Positions 1-9,945 of a stretch of DNA of 64,000 bases are shown here, one piece after another; within the stretch, counting starts at the first letter, position 1; each line of letters opens with the position of its first letter. The position numbers and the translations under genes were made by a program. Source of the DNA: Dioszegia crocea (Eukaryota > Basidiomycota > Tremellomycetes > Tremellales > Bulleribasidiaceae); the NCBI GenBank assembly GCA_001600615.1, contig BCKK01000007.1, positions 124,001-188,000 of the forward strand, in the 5' to 3' direction. The notes under the pieces were generated by a model. It was not told where the DNA came from. It searched no databases and saw only the letters and a list, made by a program, of their open reading frames with translations.

Positions 1-1
1 C

Positions 2-562
2 CAACGACTAGACGCTTTCAACACTGCCTTCGCGCCGAACCTCGAGCCGTACCAAAGCAATCACCCAGACCCAATCTCCATGTCTCATTTCGACGGCTAC
101 ACGGGCGATGTTCCGCAAACAGGAGGCAGTGCTGTAGAGATGGTGTTCGACGATCGCTCGGCCAAGCGGGGCAAACAGCAAGGCATCCGGAATGCCAGAG
201 CAAGGGATGTGGTTCTCAATCTGACCACCCGTTTCCAAGCTGTGAGAGAGGAACTCCGTCGCATCAACAACGACTCCTGGGCAGGCCAGCCACGGGAAGG
301 GAACGACCCCCGATCGGTCTTCTGGAAGGTGAATGGATATTCTCCGCGTTCAGATGCCCGGGACACCATCACCAGCCTGGAAGCGATGTTGGCGATGGCA
401 AAGGTCCACGTGGAAGCGGAAAGGCTACTCTCTCGCACACCGACTGAGTCAGTCTTCGTCATTGACGAAGATTCCACCCACACTGCCAAGACGAAGAGGC
501 CCTACTGTCACGAAATCCCACGCGCCGAGCTCGACCTCACGAAGTATTCTGCGTACCCTTGA
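2..562 (+). CDS. Orphan protein, 5' end outside the window
   Basis: The frame is open from base 2 to the TGA at 560-562, so the gene probably begins left of the window. The first internal ATG is at 80 and would give 160 residues. The codons before it also read like protein, with no stop, so the ATG at 80 may not be the true start. No intron, signal peptide or membrane segment is seen. The middle is charged and probably helical, and the C-terminus carries an Asp/Thr-rich stretch. I do not recognise a family. A faint resemblance to the two 159-residue orphans at 30148 and 31691 is possible but too weak to claim. The function is unknown. Confidence 0.55.
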   Translation, partial: QRLDAFNTAFAPNLEPYQSNHPDPISMSHFDGYTGDVPQTGGSAVEMVFDDRSAKRGKQQGIRNARARDVVLNLTTRFQAVREELRRINNDSWAGQPREGNDPRSVFWKVNGYSPRSDARDTITSLEAMLAMAKVHVEAERLLSRTPTESVFVIDEDSTHTAKTKRPYCHEIPRAELDLTKYSAYP

Positions 563-1054
563 GATCCTCCATATCGGCAGTCTATTTGCCGCTCGGAGGG
601 GAGCGAGTGAAAGACGGAGTTTCACCTGACTGGCTGTGACGACTGGGAGAGCGATATTCGAGAACAGACTGGAGGCCGGAGCTTGGTTGAGGGCGTATGC
701 GGGTCCTGAGCTTCTGAGAGTCTAGAGATGCATCTTATTGTGTATATTACAGGGTGTCTATCTATATCTTGACTACATCTGAGCTTACCATGTGGGTCAG
801 GAGACTCACAGACTCCTGAGAGGAACGACTGAGGACAACACATTCCTTACCGGATATACATCGCAAGTGGATGGCGGATGTTGAATATCCGGGGCGGATA
901 TAAATCCTCTATGCCGGTCCGATGTGATCCGGATACGTCCAGCTATATAAGCTTGCTTCCACTTCATGTTCAGTATGACTAGCCTCCCTCAACTGGTCCA
1001 CTCCTTCGACTTCACACCAGAACCAGACTGGACGTAAAAGATCAGTGAAGCAAA
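563..1054. other. Intergenic region and promoter/5' leader of the beta-glucuronidase gene
   Basis: No supported gene lies here. The right half holds a cluster of CGGATA-type motifs, a TATA box at 943-950 and the 5' untranslated exon of the next gene. That leader contains a possible short upstream ORF with ATGs at 966 and 975 in the same frame and a TAA at 1035-1037. Confidence 0.7.
850..950 (+). promoter_or_regulatory. Candidate promoter: four CGGATA-like motifs and a TATA box
   Basis: CCGGATA occurs at 850-856 and 929-935, TATCCGG (the same motif inverted) at 886-892, and GCGGATA at 894-900. All lie within 90 bp upstream of a CTATATAA box at 943-950. CGG half-sites are typical targets of fungal Zn2Cys6 regulators. 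Assigning them to one is inference. Confidence 0.4.
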
Positions 1055-2854
1055 AGTGAGCACCCCTCAAATTTCAAGCTGACGTCAGTGCTCAAACCCA
1101 TCGACTCCCTCACTCGCGAGATCAAATCCCTCGACGGACTCTGGCGCTTCGCACCCGACTCGGAATCCCTCTCTTCCCCCTGGACATCAGTCCTCCCTGG
1201 TGACCTCGAGTGTCCCGTCCCTGCATCATACAACGATCTCTTCCTCCTCCCTTCACTCCGTAACCATATCGGCAAAGTCTGGTATCAGCGCACAGTCCAC
1301 ATCCCGCGGGGATGGACTAACCAGCGTATCTTCATCCGTCTAGACGCTGCGACACACGAGGGTGTGGTCTATGTTGGAGACACTAAAGTCGTCACCCATG
1401 TCGGAGGCTACACACCATTCGAGGCTGATTTGACGGATCATGTCAAACCTGGTCAGGCGGTCCAAATCACCGTCGGTGTCGATAACGTCCTCACCAATGA
1501 GACTGTACCTCCTGGCGAGATGATCACGAATGACTTGGGGCAGAAGGAGCAGAAGTACTTCCACGACTTCTTCAATTATGCTGGTTTGGCGCGGTCGGTC
1601 CGGCTCTGCTGTGCGCCCAAGAATAGGGTGGAGGACATCACGGTTGTCACTGATGTGAAGTCGGGTGCTGGCGTGGTGAACTACAAGGTGGAGTTGAAGG
1701 GAGAGGGCAAGGTGGAGGTGGATCTGCTGGATAAGGAGGAGAAGGTGGTAGGGTCGGCGAAGGAGCTTGAGGGGGTCATCGAGGTGTCCAAGCCCAACCT
1801 CTGGCAGCCCGGCGCGGCATACCTGTATTCCCTTCGCATCCGCCTAGTGTCTGGCAAAGACATCGTCGACGAATACATCCTCCCTGTCGGTATTCGATCT
1901 ATCCGCGTCTCGGGCAAGAAATTCCTCATCAACGATAAACCCTTCCACTTCCGCGGGTTCGGTAAACACGAGGACACCCCAGTCAAGGGCAAGGGTCACG
2001 ATGATGCCTGGATGGTACATGACTTTGAGCTCATGCGTTGGGTCGGTGCCAACTCTTTCCGCACATCCCACTACCCTTACGCTGAGGACGTGATGGACTA
2101 TGCGGACAAGCATGGGTGGGTGGTCATTGGGGAGACGGCGGCAGTGGGGTTAAACCTAGGGTTGATGGGCGGTTTGACGGGTCAGCCTAAACGTACCACC
2201 TTCTGTCCCGAATTCGCGAACGATAAAGCCCAAGCTGCTCTCAAGCAGGGCATTGACGAACTGATCCGTCGAGACAAGAATCACCCCTCCGTCGTCATGT
2301 GGTCAATCACCAACGAGCCTGATTCTGGTGAAAAGGGCTCTCGACCCTTCTTTGAACCCCTTGTCAAACACGCTCGAGAACTCGATCCCTCCCGTCCCCT
2401 CACCTACGCCAATGTCATGTTTGTCAAATCTGACAAAGACCTCATTGCGGACCTCTTTGACGTCATCGGACTCAATCGGTACTACGGATGGTACGTCGAT
2501 ACCGGAAATCTTGAGGCGGCGGAGAAACACCTCGAGACGGAGCTTAGGCAGTGGGAGGAGAAGTTTGACAAACCTCTCATCATCTTTGAGTATGGGGCAG
2601 ACACTGTCTCAGGACTGCACTCGGTGCATGGTCAGCCCTGGTCCGAGGAGTATCAGGCGGAGTACTATGAGATGTACCATAGGGTGTTTGATAGGGTGGA
2701 TGCGGTGATTGGGGAGCAGGCCTGGAACTTTGCGGACTTTGGGACAGGTGTGGGGATCTTTAGAGTTGATGGGAATAGGAAGGGTGTCTTCTCTAGGGAC
2801 AGGCGGCCTAAGGCGGCGGCGTTCACCTTCAAGAAGAGGTGGACGGGCAAGTAG
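1055..2854 (+). CDS. Beta-glucuronidase, GH2 family, cytosolic
   Basis: The product hydrolyses terminal beta-D-glucuronides. It is 588 residues and resembles E. coli UidA nearly end to end, including the N-terminal MLKP...TRE and C-terminal KKRWTG. Catalytic acid/base E410 sits in TNEPDSG and nucleophile E501 in IFEYG. The N563-x-K565 pair in GNRKG matches the motif that binds the glucuronate carboxylate. There is no signal peptide, so it acts inside the cell. The start codon is unusual: A at 1055 is the last base of exon 1 and TG at 1089-1090 begins exon 2. The intron at 1056-1088 (33 nt, GTGAGC...CTGACGTCAG) therefore splits the AUG. It is the only intron. A secreted GH115 alpha-glucuronidase gene lies next on the same strand, which suggests joint use of glucuronic-acid-containing glycans. 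The bacterial-like sequence and intronless body suggest ancient transfer. Confidence 0.93.
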   Translation, partial: SEHPSNFKLTSVLKPIDSLTREIKSLDGLWRFAPDSESLSSPWTSVLPGDLECPVPASYNDLFLLPSLRNHIGKVWYQRTVHIPRGWTNQRIFIRLDAATHEGVVYVGDTKVVTHVGGYTPFEADLTDHVKPGQAVQITVGVDNVLTNETVPPGEMITNDLGQKEQKYFHDFFNYAGLARSVRLCCAPKNRVEDITVVTDVKSGAGVVNYKVELKGEGKVEVDLLDKEEKVVGSAKELEGVIEVSKPNLWQPGAAYLYSLRIRLVSGKDIVDEYILPVGIRSIRVSGKKFLINDKPFHFRGFGKHEDTPVKGKGHDDAWMVHDFELMRWVGANSFRTSHYPYAEDVMDYADKHGWVVIGETAAVGLNLGLMGGLTGQPKRTTFCPEFANDKAQAALKQGIDELIRRDKNHPSVVMWSITNEPDSGEKGSRPFFEPLVKHARELDPSRPLTYANVMFVKSDKDLIADLFDVIGLNRYYGWYVDTGNLEAAEKHLETELRQWEEKFDKPLIIFEYGADTVSGLHSVHGQPWSEEYQAEYYEMYHRVFDRVDAVIGEQAWNFADFGTGVGIFRVDGNRKGVFSRDRRPKAAAFTFKKRWTGK

Positions 2855-3158
2855 GTCTTCGGGAAAAGGGGTTAGCGTAACCCAAATGTATCATTGACCT
2901 TCGTTCATACTTTGTCCAAGTCTGCAAGTCTCAGTGAGACGTCTGGGTAGCCGAATATACCTGCACCCCTCATTGACTGGCCCATCCCTCTGCGCTCTAC
3001 CACCAACTATAGCATACATTGCCCCGAGAATGCAGCGGCCACATGGGTAGTAACGTAATATTCCGGCAGACCGGCGCCGGTCGCCATCTGCTGGAATTGA
3101 CTCATATAGGTCCCCTTCTTGCCCTCATCCACCCTCCATACTTATCAAATACAGCAAT
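2855..3158. other. Intergenic: promoter of the GH115 gene
   Basis: The region holds the 3' end of the beta-glucuronidase transcript and the GH115 promoter. A CCGG-rich palindromic stretch lies near 3062-3084. No additional ORF of interest is seen. Confidence 0.6.
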
Positions 3159-6100
3159 ATGGTAGCTGTCAACCTCCTTGCGGGGGTCTCAATCGCCCTG
3201 CTCGCGGCTCAGCACGCCCTAGCATTGGGTCAAAAACAATGTATCACATTCCCTAAAGACGGACATCACCGCCATCTCCACACCGACAACCCAGACCAGC
3301 AAATCCTCTCAGTGCCTCTTGATGTCGACTCCACATCTCCCTCCAATGACTTGCTGATCGCTTCGGCGCGAGGCAAGTTCGCACTGCCCCTCTTACTCGA
3401 CTCGACAGATGATGATGCGATTCATCTCGCCGCGGCGTCATTCGCGCGCGACGTCGAAAAAGTCACCGGGGTCAAACCGCATCTGTACAACAATACCTTG
3501 CCAAAGGGTACTAAGCGATGTATCATGGTTGGCTCTGCGCAGAGCGGCTTGATCGGCGGCATGGGTCTAGCTCACGTCGAGGAGCTAAAGGGGAAATGGG
3601 AGGCATTTGACGTCAGGGTGGTGGACAAGGCGAGAAACCTGGACGAAGCTTTGGTCATCGCCGGATCTGATCGAGTAAGTGCTGTGCCTACTAAAGCTGA
3701 GTCATCTGACCCATCAGCGAGGAGCAGTATTCGGGCTGTACGACCTCTCGGAACAACTCGGCGTATCGCCCTGGTACTGGTGGGACGACGTCCACGTAAC
3801 CAAACACTCTTCGATCGGCTTTGAGCGATCTTCCATCTGCGCCCACGGCGAGCCTACCGTCAAGTTCCGAGGCCTCTTCATCAATGATGAGCTTCCAGTA
3901 ATGTGGAACTGGGCCAAAGATCTATTCGACATCCAGTATCCCGAGTCGCCCTTCCAGACCGGATTGTACGAGCGGATGTTTGAGACCGTTCTGCGAATGA
4001 AGGGAAACTTTATGTGGCCTGCTAGTAAGCTATCCTACTCATCAGTATTTTGGGACAATAGCTAATGATCGTAGTGTGGGTGAGCATGTTTGCCGTCGAC
4101 GGTCTCAATCCAGCCAAAAATGGACTTCCGAAAGAACCCCTCGCCGGCCCAAATCAAGCCCTTGCTCATCGAATGGGTATTGTCATGGGCACTTCGCACC
4201 ACGAACCCATGTCCCGGAACAAGCCCGAGTGGGATTTGGAGGGATCAGGTGATTGGGACTGGAAGAAGAATGAAAAGAATTTGACGGAGTGGTGGACGTA
4301 TGGCGCTGAGCGGGCGAAGGGGCTCGACACGGTGTTCACGATGGGTCTCAGGGGAGATGGAGATGAGCCATTGGCAGGTGCTAGTGTCGAGGTGAGCTCG
4401 CATGACATTAGTACACTGTTAAGACATGCTGATAAATTAGCTTCTCGAGGAGATTACTGGCAAACAACAAGGTGTTCTAAATAAGGTGTACAATGGCGAG
4501 ACTGTCCCACAGGCTTGGTACGTCTAATCTTCTCCCAGATCCAAGTATCCTCATCTGACAGTCACAGGGCGTTGTACAAAGAAGTCCAGGGTTACTATCT
4601 TCAAGGGGTCAGTTGTCCATTCACAACTCATGTGTCGAATAGAGCTGACGAAAGCAGATGAAGATCCCCGATGATGGCCAGTTTTGCTGCTTCAGGCCGT
4701 ATCACACAATGCTGATCCTGCAGTGACGGCTCTATTCTCCGACGATAATTGGGGAACCATCATGGGTGTTCTACCCTTTGACCACAATCACACGGCTGGA
4801 GGTGGAATCTACTACCATGCCGATTGTAAGCGTTCTACCTTGACTTAAAACGCACTCACTGATGTCATCAGATGTTGGTAGACCGGTACAGTATAAGTGG
4901 ATCAACACTATCAATTTAGCCAAGAGTGAATTTCTCACATTCACCGCTACAAATGAAAACTGACCCGACAGCGTGGCAACAAATGCAAATCGCCAATGCC
5001 TTCCGAACCAACCAAATTTGGATCCTGAATGTCGGAGATGTCAAACACCATGAACTGCCTGCAGAGCACTTCATGCACCTCGCCTACGACTTTGCAGCCT
5101 GGCCAATCAACACCGTCACCAAATTTTTGCGTCTCTGGGCATCGAGGGAATATGGGCCGGAGCACAGTCACGAGATTGCGGATATCATGGCGCACTATTC
5201 TGTAAGTCATGTCAAGCAGCTCTAGAAAAGGTTTGAATGACTTGCTGAGATCTTAGCAATTGACCGCTACTCTCAAGCCGGAGCTTTACAGTGCCACATC
5301 GTGGTCAATCGTCAACTATGAAGAGTGAGTCTGGTATCTTACCTATAAATGAAGCACGCTGACCCAATTAGAGCGGAACGAGTCCAGGGCACATGGGATG
5401 ACCTCTTCACTCGAGCAGAGAAGGTCTACCATAGCCTTGAAAAGGCCAAGCGCATCGCTTTCTTCGAGGTGGTCTGCGCGCCAGTCGCGCTCATCACCCA
5501 CGCCAATCGGATGTACATCGCAGGTGAGACAGCGATTGCACACTTCGATCCCTTAGGCTAGCACTGACATTTCAAGCCGGCCGTAACAACCTCTACGCGT
5601 ACCAAGGGCGGACATCTGCGAACCGTATGGCCGAACTGGCAATCCGGGAGTTCCAGCAAGATCACAACTTGACTGAGCTCTACCACACCATGCTACACGG
5701 GAAATGGAACCAGTAAGTCGAACTCTTTGAACGTGGAAATGATGGCTGATTCTGTAGCATTCTGAGCCAACCCCATCTCAACATGGACCCCAACTACATC
5801 CTGCACAAACCCCGCGATACCGTCCCCCCTCTCTCATTCATCCAAGAAAACGCACCTTCTCTTCCTCGCTGGGATGGCACTCGGCCTGGACAAGCCGCCT
5901 ACGTCCGATACTCGGTCGAAAACAGCTATGGGGCTTGGCCGGGACATGGCTACTTCAACTGTCCAAGGCATTTCGACTGTCGGGACCCCCAGCTATACCA
6001 AATGGATCCATACGGCGACAAGCGGCGCTGGGTAGATGTCTCTGCCGCCGGGCCTAAAGACTCTACTTGGCACGCATACCCTTCGGCGGATTGGCTCGTG

Positions 6101-6877
6101 GTCAAACCTGATCATGGCCGGATAAAGAGGGATGGATCGGCCGATCAGCGGGTATACGTCTCTGTCGACTGGAGTAAGGTCCCCTCTGCCTCCGAGGGTA
6201 GTCATACGCATTGGGACAACGCCACGATCGTTTTCGCCGCGTCGGACGGGTCCAACACGACGGTTTCTACCCCCATCTCGAAACCCAATCCCCCTCCTTC
6301 CGACTTTAAGGGCCATGTCCAGGGTGACGGCTATGTCGTCATCGAAGCTGCACACTGGACCAGGGACACCACGGTCAATAATCACAAGTTTGAAGAAATC
6401 GAATGGTACGGTCGAACCCTCTCCGGAATCGAGATGTATCCCACATCCGACGTGAACTTCACACTCGCCACGGGTCCTTCGGTACAATATGACATTTGGA
6501 CCACTGGGACGGGCGTCGACAGTGTCGAAATTACAGTCCAACTCGGCCCGGCCTTCAACTTCCAACTCGCAAAGGAATTGGCGTTCGGTCTAGGGTTTGA
6601 TGGAGAGAATAGGGAGATTCACCCCATCCCGCCAGTGGGTACTCAACCTGATGCGGGTTCTGTACCTGAAGATTGGGAAGATGTGGCGCGGACGGAAGTG
6701 AGAAATGTCACTCAGACTTTCGATCTGAAAGAGGGTGATAGGCCCGGAAAGCATACGGTGGAGATTTTCGGGATGACGAGTGCGGTGATTATTGAGCGGA
6801 TTTGGGTGGATTTGGGGGGTATAAAAGAGAGAGGTTATAGTTACCTTGGACCACCTGAGAGTTATCGGGTGGTCTAG
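3159..6877 (+). CDS. GH115 xylan alpha-1,2-glucuronidase, secreted
   Basis: This enzyme removes glucuronic acid or 4-O-methyl-glucuronic acid side chains from xylan. The spliced product is 1,045 residues, near the usual size of GH115. A hydrophobic signal peptide covers about residues 1-22. Family landmarks are GLYDLSEQLGVSPWYWWDD, the FMWPAMW segment, GIVMGTSHHEPM, IPDDVTALFSDDNWG and YVGRPVQYKW. Thirteen exons were assigned: 3159-3674, 3718-4024, 4075-4391, 4441-4517, 4568-4607, 4658-4676, 4724-4825, 4872-4925, 4972-5201, 5257-5324, 5372-5523, 5577-5712 and 5758-6877. They total 3,138 nt. Introns are 43-55 nt. The intron at 4677-4723 needs a GC donor (GC-AG) to keep the conserved IPDDV reading. 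The long last exon encodes the C-terminal beta-rich domain. The gene lies directly downstream of beta-glucuronidase. Confidence 0.93.
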
Positions 6878-7244
6878 GTGGAGTTCGGGGAGTGTAGCTA
6901 ATTACGCAGAAAAAGGATTGATGAATGTATTGATATAGGTGTGACTTGCTGATGCCACATCTGACGTGTAGCATGGCTGACTCATGTTGATGTCAAGATC
7001 TGTAGAGCTCAAGGGAGCTCAGGTAAGACCTCGTCAACCCGTTACATTCACGGGGGTGGTGTCAGTCAGGTCGGGTCAAGTCTCATCATCTGAATCATGG
7101 GGTACTTTCAAAGGATGGCCTAGGTAACAGTTCCAGGGCGAAGGGGTAGGCAATCCAACTGACTGCAGCTCGCCTATATAACACCGCCCCCCTTATCCTC
7201 ATTGGCCATTCCTACTGTGCTACTGTTGCCCATATCTGATCATC
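6878..7244. other. Intergenic, promoter of the expansin-like gene
   Basis: The stretch is without a gene. A TATA-like CTATATAA lies near 7173, about 70 bp before the next ATG. Nothing else was recognised. Confidence 0.55.
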
Positions 7245-8313
7245 ATGAGACTTACTGGCTTCATCTCGCTCAGTCTTGTGACTGTCTGCCTGGCGCAGAA
7301 AGTGGTCTTGAAGAAGACTGGAGTCAAGCTCACTGCGTAAGCCCTAAATGTGCCTTTGGAAACAGCTGACGTCTTAGCTACTACGATAATATGGCCGCTC
7401 GAGTTGGCCCCGATGTATGCGCTGCGACCCATGGCTGGCCGTCAACTTGGCAGACTGGTCCACCTGGTGGATTAGGCGTCCTGACAAAACCTCCTGCGTG
7501 CGGCGGACAGACTATTGCGGAACGGGGAGATGATCGGTTGGTGGGTAAGTAACTATGTCACTGAAGAGGACTAATGATTCAGCTCTTTATCTGGGCTTAG
7601 ACCCTATCGAGGCTGTTGCTCAAGCGAAGATCTACTGTGGGAAACGGTAGGTGTCGTATCCCTGAAGCCGCACACTGACGTATAGAGTCAGATTGACAGG
7701 ACCTGACGGTAATATCTTCAAACTTGACAATAAAGATTTCTACATTGGGGACAATTGTCCAACGTGCGGAGATACCGTACTGGATATTTCTGGTAAGTCT
7801 CTTCTTGTGTTGTCTCTAACGTACAGGATGGGCAATGCGTCAGATGAATAATGGGATATGCGGCGTATCGCCAGTACCGGGAGCAATCAATATGCCTACG
7901 GGCTGGACTTTCGAGGTTCTCGATGAAGATGAGCCGGACTCAGGATATAAGGAGGCCGGAGCACCCACCGTTCCTCCGGCTACTGGTGTTTCAACTGTCG
8001 CCCCCTTCGTCGATATACCAGTCGTTGCTCCGCCTCCCGCCTCTGCACCTACATCACCTTCAGCTATTCCTGTCGACCCCGCTGCTCCACCTTCTGGCAG
8101 CTGCGCGTGTACCGCCAAAGGCGTCCAAGGCTGCGTGGGAGGGCAAGCAGCCATCTGCAATGCTGCTGATGGTGTAGACTATACCAAGTTCAGTGAGTGA
8201 TGAGTCTCAATGTTCTCCGATCCGGCCTGACTTTGACAGAGTGGGACGTCGTTGGAGGTCCCTGCTTGGTCAGTTGCGGAGTCAGGAAGAGGACAGGTCC
8301 GATGAGGTACTGA
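7245..8313 (+). CDS. Secreted double-psi beta-barrel (expansin/RlpA-like) protein
   Basis: Six exons (7245-7336, 7378-7544, 7583-7646, 7686-7792, 7827-8192, 8240-8313) give 870 nt and 289 residues. A signal peptide covers about residues 1-17 (cleavage near CLAQ). The middle carries IGDNCPTCGDTVLDISGWAM at about 126-147. This is the hallmark of barwin/expansin-type double-psi beta-barrels, with the D-x-CPxCG and D-(L/I)-S signature. A Pro/Ser/Ala-rich linker follows. The C-terminal Cys-rich module (about 233-289) begins CACTAKGVQGCVGG and resembles small fungal carbohydrate-binding modules in cysteine spacing. That last point is inference. Such proteins loosen cell-wall polysaccharide without hydrolysis. 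Its position after GH2 and GH115 genes on the same strand fits a plant-wall role, although a fungal-wall role is possible. Confidence 0.78.
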
Positions 8314-8603
8314 TGAACCGCTGCCAAGAGCCGTCAGTCTGTGTAACACTGCCAATGTTTTCATCATGTATTCGTGTTCAGCTCTCCGAGGGTCTGGGGC
8401 CCTCCTCGGTCGCCAGCATATCTCGCGAGCGAATGCAGTCCACTCTTCAAGCTTCATGGTCTCGGCGCCACAAACCGGCCACCATGGGGCCAGATCGTCA
8501 CGTGACAGGCATGATCCAGATCGCGCGATTTCGCCTCATGAGTCGTGGCAGCATAGGTGCTTCATCGTCCTCCTTCATCAACACCATCTACCTATATATC
8601 ATC

Positions 8604-9449
8604 ATGAGCAGCAAGAGCGCTATCCGTCTGATCTCTGGGGCAGTGTCCGGAGGTAGCTCGAAAATCGCCACCGTCAGAGCAGGATCGCTTTCTCTCGGGC
8701 AGAGCCGGAGCATCGGGTCGATATCTCCGGTTCGGGCTCGATATGTCTCGACCAATACTTCATCCATGATCTTCAGGAATGTCAGATCTGGGCGATTGGA
8801 GTCTGTGCGGATGATGAGCTCGGCGAAGGGCGATGCTGAGGAGTCATCGGCGGAATTGACACCGAGGTGAGTTTTGGCTGCTATTGACCTGGGATGACCA
8901 AGTTCCTGTCTTGTTGTTGCGATCTCTCATGCTGATAATTTTGTAGCATTCTGAGTCAAGCGGAGTATGAGCGTATCTCAGAGGAAGATATGGAGACGCT
9001 CAGTGAGAACCTTGGCGCGTTGTGCGAAGAGGCAGGGAGGGAATCTTGGGAAGTGGATTACAGCGTGAGTCTCTTCCAACCACGAATCAAGCAGTGGTTC
9101 GAAAGCTGACCTCTCTACCCAGTCTGGCGTCTTAACACTCTCCATCCCGCCACACGGCACCTACGTCCTAAACAAACAACCCCCGAACCAACAAATCTGG
9201 ATCTCATCCCCAATTTCCGGACCTTCTCGATTCGGCTACGTCACACCTACACCCTCTGACCCATCTACCACAGGTCCCATGTCGTCTGAATCTACAAAGG
9301 GAGATGATGGGAGTGATGAGCTCCGAGGTGCTTGGACTCACTTTAGACGGAAGGGCGTTACGCTGGGAGGGCTTGTGGAGGGGGAATTGAGAGTGTTGGG
9401 CGTTGGGAAGGATAGTAATGAGGGTTGGGTAGGGGTTGGGATTAAGTGA
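8604..9449 (+). CDS. YFH1: Frataxin, mitochondrial iron-sulfur assembly factor
   Basis: Frataxin binds iron and stimulates cysteine desulfurase in mitochondrial Fe-S cluster synthesis. Three exons (8604-8866, 8947-9064, 9123-9449) total 708 nt and 235 residues. The first 85 or so residues are Ser/Arg-rich with few acidic residues, as in a long mitochondrial presequence. The frataxin fold follows. Its first helix is acidic ([13 protein letters not shown]), then come [28 protein letters not shown] and [13 protein letters not shown], the signature block. An insertion of about 25 Ser/Thr/Pro-rich residues separates the last strand from the terminal helix segment. The introns are 80 and 58 nt. A TATATATC element sits a few bases before the ATG, so the true leader is short or this element is not the TATA box. 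Confidence 0.95.
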
Positions 9450-9945
9450 GAGATGAGGGATGAGGATCGCCAGGTATTCAATTTTGCATAGTGAGTTTTG
9501 GTTTACCCTTGTCTTCTTTGTGTTTTGCTATAAGATACAAGTCCTAGATTCAATAATAATACGGTGTGATGGCTAATCTACTTAGGACCCAATGTATAAC
9601 TGCCTATATTTTCTCTTCCCTGTCCGCCTCGGTGATTTGTGAAAGTGGAGACAACGATGTTATCGATACTGGATGACGTGGAATCAAGACGGGACGATGT
9701 TACAACTCTGAATGGGCAAGGTGGAGATGATGTGTCGAATTGTGTGTGTGTGGAGAAGCATGGAGATGATCTGATCGGTGGATGTGAGGCTGGCGACTGA
9801 GTGGTACGTGAGATGATGGAAGGGGGAATCGGTCGTTCGAGACATGAGGGAGATTTTTGGCGGGTTCGCCATTCACTCTGCCGTCTTCGCCTTCTTTGGC
9901 CGACCAAGTGGATCTAGGTCTGATCAGCTTATCTCCAGATCATCA
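9450..9945. other. Convergent intergenic region
   Basis: This is the 3' flank of frataxin (plus) and of the zinc-finger gene (minus). It has a short TG dinucleotide run at 9741-9752. ORFs on both strands here are short and unconvincing. Confidence 0.5.

Noticed and set aside
2..562. Third member of the 159-codon orphan family
   Set aside because: A few positions can be aligned, but the similarity is too weak and the gene is open upstream of its first ATG, so its real length is unknown.
4677..4723. Frameshift or sequencing error in the GH115 gene
   Set aside because: A GC-AG intron explains the reading without any error and keeps the total coding length divisible by three.
5993..6565. Minus-strand ORF of 190 codons
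   Set aside because: It is a shadow of the long last exon of the GH115 gene, with no sensible protein features.
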